Positions 59,783 through 64,000 of a stretch of DNA of 64,000 bases are shown here, piece by piece. How positions within the stretch are numbered: position 1 is the first letter of the stretch; every line of letters starts with the position of its first letter. The notes beneath the pieces are model-generated. The model made no database searches. It was not told the DNA's origin and saw only the letters and a program-made list of their open reading frames with translations. This DNA is from Arthrobacter sp. C2 (GTDB lineage Bacteria; Actinomycetota; Actinomycetes; Actinomycetales; Micrococcaceae). Location: the NCBI GenBank assembly GCA_024207135.1, contig CP042428.1, positions 2,108,001-2,172,000 on the forward strand. The letters run 5' to 3'. The position numbers and the translations under genes were made by a program.

Positions 59783-62191
59783 TTGAATGCACATATTGCC
59801 GCCAAGCGGCACACGTTGCTGCATGCCGTCATCACGGTTTTGCTCGGCCTGTTCCTGATCGCCTTCGTGGCGTTCTACGCGATGTTCTCCTCGCAGGTCG
59901 CCACCGGTGCCTCCGAATTGAACAACGGCATGGGCAAGGCCAACGACGGGGTTGCCAAGCTGGCCGACGGCTCCGGCGCGGCAGCCGCCGGGGCCACGGA
60001 GCTGGCCAACGGCACCGGTGCCCTGTCCGCCGGCGCACAGAAGCTGGCCGACGGAGCCCAGGACGCCGCCGCGGGCGCCGGCAAGCTCGGTGACGGCGCG
60101 GACTCGCTGCACGCCGGCACCTCAAAGCTCTCCCTCGGAGCCCAAGATGCCGCGGCCGGCGCCTCCAAGCTGGGCAACGGGGCCAGCAACCTGGCAACAG
60201 GTGTGGACAAGTTAGCCGCGGGAACCGCTTCACTCGATGCCGCGGCGGGCAAGCTCGATGCCGGTGCAGGCAAGCTGGCCACCGGTGCACGGGATGCCCA
60301 CACAGGTGCAGGTGCACTGAGTGCGGGCTCGACCAAGCTCGCCACCGGCACCGAATCGCTGGCCACGGGCACCGCGACCCTGGACTCCGGGGCGCAGTCG
60401 CTCAAGACCGGATCCCTGGAACTGTCCGCGGGAATGGCGAAGCTGGGCCTGGGAACGGGCCAGGCCAACGCCGGAGCCCAGGACCTGTCCGCCGGCGCGC
60501 AGCAGGTCGCCGCCGGCGCCGATGCCACCCGGGACGGTGCGCAGAAACTCGCCGCAGGAACCCAAGCGGCAAACGCGGGTGCCCAAAAACTCGCTGAAGG
60601 AACCTCGAGCGCCGCGGCCGGATCCGGGGCACTGGCCGCCGGAAGCGGCAAGCTGCTTGGCGGCGTCGAAGAACTCGCCGCCAAGGCTCCCGCCCTGCTC
60701 GAAGGCGTGGCGGGCCTGAAGGACGGCTCAGGCCAGCTTGCCTCCGGCAGCACCAAGCTGGCCGCAGGCACCAAGGCGCTGGCCGCCGCCGCACCGCAAT
60801 TGCGCGGCGGGATCGTCGCGGCGCAACAAGGCTCCTCCGGCGTCGAGGACGGTGCCAAGAACCTGTCCGACGGGCTGGCCACGGCCGATGCAAAGACCGC
60901 AGAACTGGCAGCCGGAACCGAGCGTCTCTCCGGCGGTCTCGCGGATCTGGCGGCATTCATGAAGGAAAACCCGGCGGTGCCGGCGGGCCTGTTGCTGGAT
61001 AAGGTCAACGCCCTGAGCTCGGGTTCCCAGGACCTCAACGGCGGGCTGAAGAAGCTGCACTCCGGCACCACCAGCCTGTCCGCCGGTGCCCGGGAACTTG
61101 CCGCCGGAAGCAAGCAACTTGCGCAGGGCATGCACGCCCTGAAAGCGGGAACCAAGGAACTTCCCCAGCAGACCGACGCGCTGGATGACGGTGCACAGGC
61201 ACTGAAGTCCGGTGCCGCGCGGCTCGATGGAGGACTGGGAAAACTCAGTGACGGTTCCAAGGCCCTGGGCGAAGGCATCGGCGCGCTGAAGGTCGGGGCC
61301 ACCGATCTGGATGCCGGCGCCAAGAACCTCAACGCGGGACTCGGACAACTCGACGCCGGGTTCAACGATTCTTCCAAGGGCCTGCTGGCGGGCCTTGGCT
61401 CGCTGGGCAACGGAGCCTCGCAGCTAGCCGAGGGCACCGACTCCTTGGCCGCCGGAACCACCAAGCTCAGCACCGGGGCCGGTTCCCTGGCGCGGGGAAC
61501 GGCATCATTGGAAGAAGGGGCTGGCAAGCTCGGCACCGGCGCCGGTGCCCTGGCACAGGGCGGAACCAAGCTCGCGGCCGGAACCTCGGCCCTGGATTCC
61601 GGGGCAGCCAAGCTCAACACCGGGGCCAAGGACCTGGCAGCTGGAGGCAAGAAGCTGGCAGCCGGAACGGACAAGCTGGCAGCCGGAACAGGCGAGCTCA
61701 AGGCCGGAACCTCCAAACTGGCGGCCAACACCCCCACCCTGGCCCAGGGCGCCGACTCGGCTGCAGCAGGTGCAGCCAAGGTCAAGAACGGTGCCGGAAA
61801 CCTGGCTGCAGGCAACACGAAACTCGCCCGCGGCGCCGAAGACCTCGACGCCGGTGCGGCGAAGCTCGCGGGCGGCACCGAAACACTGGCGTTGGGCCTC
61901 GAGGCCCTGCGCAAGGGCTCCTCGGACTTGTCCACCGGAGCCACCAAGCTCGACGCCGGTGCGGCGAAGCTGGCCGATGGCAACTCCCAGCTCGCCACCG
62001 GCCTGTCCACCCTCTCGGAAGGTTCCACACAACTGGCCAGCGGAACCTCGCGGTTGGAGGCCAGCACTCAGGCGGTCTCGGCAGCCAAGATCAGCAGCGG
62101 TCCCAGCGCGCTGCTGCTGCTCATCCCGCTGGCGTTGTTGCTGATCCCGGTGCTGGTCATGGTCCGCAACCGCCGGCACCTGCGCGGCTAG
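59783..62191 (+). CDS. Pip/YhgE-like heptad-repeat protein, two membrane anchors
   Basis: 802 residues. One helix near the N-terminus (HAVITVLLGLFLIAFVAFYAM) and one at the C-terminus (LLLIPLALLLIPVLVMV), with about 720 residues between made almost entirely of seven-residue units of the type L-x-x-G-x-x-x (for example ATGTESLATGTATL). This is the X-heptad region of Pip/YhgE phage-infection proteins, but their multi-helix ABC-2-like C-terminus is missing. The long loop is probably extracellular. Start TTG 59783 has AAGGAG five bases upstream. Likely a surface stalk or spacer; function unknown. Confidence 0.82.
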   Translation: MNAHIAAKRHTLLHAVITVLLGLFLIAFVAFYAMFSSQVATGASELNNGMGKANDGVAKLADGSGAAAAGATELANGTGALSAGAQKLADGAQDAAAGAGKLGDGADSLHAGTSKLSLGAQDAAAGASKLGNGASNLATGVDKLAAGTASLDAAAGKLDAGAGKLATGARDAHTGAGALSAGSTKLATGTESLATGTATLDSGAQSLKTGSLELSAGMAKLGLGTGQANAGAQDLSAGAQQVAAGADATRDGAQKLAAGTQAANAGAQKLAEGTSSAAAGSGALAAGSGKLLGGVEELAAKAPALLEGVAGLKDGSGQLASGSTKLAAGTKALAAAAPQLRGGIVAAQQGSSGVEDGAKNLSDGLATADAKTAELAAGTERLSGGLADLAAFMKENPAVPAGLLLDKVNALSSGSQDLNGGLKKLHSGTTSLSAGARELAAGSKQLAQGMHALKAGTKELPQQTDALDDGAQALKSGAARLDGGLGKLSDGSKALGEGIGALKVGATDLDAGAKNLNAGLGQLDAGFNDSSKGLLAGLGSLGNGASQLAEGTDSLAAGTTKLSTGAGSLARGTASLEEGAGKLGTGAGALAQGGTKLAAGTSALDSGAAKLNTGAKDLAAGGKKLAAGTDKLAAGTGELKAGTSKLAANTPTLAQGADSAAAGAAKVKNGAGNLAAGNTKLARGAEDLDAGAAKLAGGTETLALGLEALRKGSSDLSTGATKLDAGAAKLADGNSQLATGLSTLSEGSTQLASGTSRLEASTQAVSAAKISSGPSALLLLIPLALLLIPVLVMVRNRRHLRG

Positions 62192-62225
62192 GACGCGGTT
62201 CCCATCGCACCCATGCGATGAAAGC

Positions 62226-62273
62226 AGGAGCGGGTGGCGTGGCCCCGGTTTGGGGCCGCGCCGCCTGCGCTTT
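62226..62273 (+). terminator. GC-rich hairpin terminator
   Basis: GGTGGCGTGGCCCC pairs with GGGGCCGCGCCGCC around a GGTTT loop with minor mismatch, followed by TTTCC. Confidence 0.65.
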
Positions 62274-62372
62274 CCCCGTTGCTGCCATTCGCATCAACCA
62301 CCGCGAACGAGGAAAGCTCGGAAAACGTGCATCGCAGGGAATGCAAGGCACCCCCGTGTTGCTGTAACTGGC

Positions 62373-62855
62373 ATGAACATCCACACCATTCCCATCGCAA
62401 AAATGGATGGAACAATGACAACCCTCGACGACTACGCCGAGCAGGTCGTCCTCCTAGTCAATGTCGCCTCACGCTGCGGGCTCACCCCGCAGTACGCGCA
62501 GCTTGAACAGCTTCAACGCACCTACGGGAACCGCGGTTTCACCGTGCTCGGATTCCCCAGCAACCAGTTCCTACAGGAACTGTCCAGCAATGAGGCGATC
62601 GCGGAATTCTGCTCGAGCACCTACGGCGTCACCTTCCCGGTCTTTGACCGCGTCAGGGTCAACGGCAAGCATGAACACCCGCTGTACACCGAGCTGAAGA
62701 AGACAAAGGATGCTACCGGGAAGGCCGGGCGCATCACGTGGAACTTCGAGAAGTTCCTGCTGATGCCCTCGGGAGAAATCCAGCGGTTCCGCCCGAAGAC
62801 CGTGCCCGACGACCCCGAAATCATTCGCGCGATCGAAGCCAACCTCCCGGGCTAG
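62373..62855 (+). CDS. Glutathione peroxidase family protein
   Basis: 160 residues. The catalytic Cys is in VNVASRCGLTPQYAQLE, Gln in GFPSNQF, and Trp/Asn in ITWNFEKFL, the GPx tetrad. The second Cys of the usual GFPCNQF is Ser here. In actinobacteria such enzymes normally use thioredoxin rather than glutathione. ATG 62373 is chosen because it gives the family length; no strong ribosome site is visible. Confidence 0.92.
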   Translation: MNIHTIPIAKMDGTMTTLDDYAEQVVLLVNVASRCGLTPQYAQLEQLQRTYGNRGFTVLGFPSNQFLQELSSNEAIAEFCSSTYGVTFPVFDRVRVNGKHEHPLYTELKKTKDATGKAGRITWNFEKFLLMPSGEIQRFRPKTVPDDPEIIRAIEANLPG

Positions 62856-62985
62856 CGAACCGGTCCCCCACACAGACCGGGTCGAACCGGGTTCCGTTCG
62901 GGTGCCCGTCACCGTTCTATGCGTTCGGGCCCCGCAGGCACTAGCGTGTGAGGGGTCGCAAGAATAGTTTGAAGTGAGGAATTTC

Positions 62986-63969
62986 GTGGGAGCATCAATC
63001 CGCATTGGCATTGCCGGTTATGGAAATCTGGGACGCGGGGTGCAGGCAGCCATTGCCAAGAACCCCGACATGGAACTGGTCGGCGTCTACACCCGCCGCG
63101 ACCCGGCAACGTTGTCCCTTCCCGGCGGTGCTACGGCCTTCCATATGGACGAGCTGACCAAGCACACCGAAGACATCGACGTGTTGGTCCTGTGCGGCGG
63201 CTCGAAGTCCGACCTGCCCGAACAGGGCCCGGCCTTGGCCGCCATGTTCAACACCGTCGACAGCTTCGACACCCACGCCAAGATCCCCGAGCACTTCGCC
63301 GCCGTCGATGCCCCGGCCACCGCCGCCGGCAAGACCGCGCTGATCTCCGCCGGCTGGGACCCGGGAATGTTCTCCATCAACCGCGTCTACGGCGAGGCGT
63401 TGCTTCCCGACGGAGAAACCTACACCTTCTGGGGCCGCGGTCTGAGCCAGGGCCACTCCGACGCCATCCGCCGGGTGCCGGGCGTTGCAGGCGGCGTCCA
63501 GTACACGATCCCCAGCACCGAGGCCATCGCCAAGGTCCGGGCGGGCGAACGCCCCAGCCTGGAGACCCGTGAGAAGCACGTGCGCGAGTGCTTCGTGGTG
63601 CTCGAGGACGGCGCCGACGCCGCGTCGGTCCGCGAGGCCATCGTGACCATGGAGCACTACTTCGACCAGTACGACACCACGGTGAACTTCATCGATGCCG
63701 CCACCCTGGCTTCCGAGCATTCCTCGATGCCGCACGGCGGTTTCGTCTTCCGCAGCGGCAACACCACCGATGCACACGCCCAGGTCATCGAATACTCGCT
63801 GACCCTGCAGTCGAACCCGGAGTTCACCTCCAGCGTGCTGGTGGCCTACGCCCGCGCGGTCCACAAGATGAACCAGTCCGGCCAGATCGGGGCAAAGACG
63901 GTCTTCGACGTCGCCCCCGGCTTGTTGTCCCCGAAGTCCCCGGAGCAACTGCGCGCCGAGCTGCTGTAG
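62986..63969 (+). CDS. ddh: meso-Diaminopimelate D-dehydrogenase
   Basis: 327 residues. N-terminal Rossmann motif RIGIAGYGNLGRGVQAAI, then YTRRDPATL, the substrate-pocket segments SAGWDPGMFSINRV and FWGRGLSQGHSDAIRRVPGV, and HGGFVFRSGNTTD, all as in Corynebacterium Ddh. It reversibly aminates tetrahydrodipicolinate directly to meso-DAP with NADPH, a one-step route for lysine and peptidoglycan. GTG 62986 has GAGGA five bases upstream; a longer GTG 62974 is less likely. Confidence 0.95.
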   Translation: MGASIRIGIAGYGNLGRGVQAAIAKNPDMELVGVYTRRDPATLSLPGGATAFHMDELTKHTEDIDVLVLCGGSKSDLPEQGPALAAMFNTVDSFDTHAKIPEHFAAVDAPATAAGKTALISAGWDPGMFSINRVYGEALLPDGETYTFWGRGLSQGHSDAIRRVPGVAGGVQYTIPSTEAIAKVRAGERPSLETREKHVRECFVVLEDGADAASVREAIVTMEHYFDQYDTTVNFIDAATLASEHSSMPHGGFVFRSGNTTDAHAQVIEYSLTLQSNPEFTSSVLVAYARAVHKMNQSGQIGAKTVFDVAPGLLSPKSPEQLRAELL

Positions 63970-64000
63970 ACCGCAGCAAGACTCTGCTCTTCGGGTGGGT

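Noticed and set aside
1-64000. Mobile elements, tRNA or rRNA genes
   Set aside because: No transposase, integrase or cloverleaf sequence was recognised; the lower GC of 13400-19800 is the only hint of transfer.

Overview
The window is high-GC DNA from an actinobacterium, most likely a member of the Micrococcaceae close to Arthrobacter or Paeniglutamicibacter. This placement is an inference. It rests on strong GC bias at third codon positions, frequent GTG and TTG starts, a sortase signal of the LAxTG type, Pip-like heptad-repeat and DUF202/YidH membrane proteins, and TANNNT -10 boxes lying 6-7 nt upstream of start codons, as expected for leaderless actinobacterial mRNAs. I found no rRNA, tRNA, CRISPR array, transposase or phage gene.

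Layout. 1-5400: three SH3-repeat proteins, one carrying an M23 peptidase, plus an AI-2E family permease. 5600-9600: ferritin, two tandem SdpI-like membrane proteins and Tex. 9690-12000: a TPP riboswitch in front of an SDR and a flavin-dependent monooxygenase. 12000-13150: a small lipoprotein, an S4-domain protein and a small membrane protein. 13400-20500: a surface locus of visibly lower GC, with an HTTM protein, a DUF5819 protein, a giant LANTG-anchored 'choice-of-anchor G' protein with four apparently identical 285-bp repeats, and a divergent LuxR-type regulator whose phospho-acceptor Asp is Glu.

20541-34336 is the centrepiece, an aromatic catabolic island. It holds a PaaX-family regulator, a D-2-hydroxyacid dehydrogenase, RidA, an operon of FAH hydrolase, cupin, TesB-type thioesterase, 2-aminobenzoate-CoA ligase and a bifunctional flavin hydroxylase/old-yellow-enzyme protein, a convergent operon of hot-dog thioesterase, cyclase-family hydrolase and benzoylformate-decarboxylase-like ThDP enzyme, and an AAHS-type importer. 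Together they fit isatin -> isatinate -> (2-aminobenzaldehyde or anthranilate) -> anthraniloyl-CoA -> oxygenated and reduced CoA ester. The tail (cupin, FAH, two thioesterases, RidA) does not match the textbook beta-oxidation ending.

34400-49800: VanZ-RDD protein, a membrane protein with its winged-helix regulator, FAD oxidoreductase with S9 peptidase, an Nramp-like transporter without the canonical metal motifs, DUF1697, a UPF0126/TRIC-type channel, a TetR-regulated pair of MFS exporters around a near-perfect 28-bp operator, a cold-shock protein and a luciferase-like monooxygenase. 49800-64000: LysR regulator, SpoIID/beta-helix protein, DUF202 pair, 3-hydroxyisobutyryl-CoA hydrolase-like enzyme, MFS, FMN glutamate-synthase-like protein, a two-TM heptad-repeat protein behind two TetR-type sites, glutathione peroxidase and diaminopimelate dehydrogenase.
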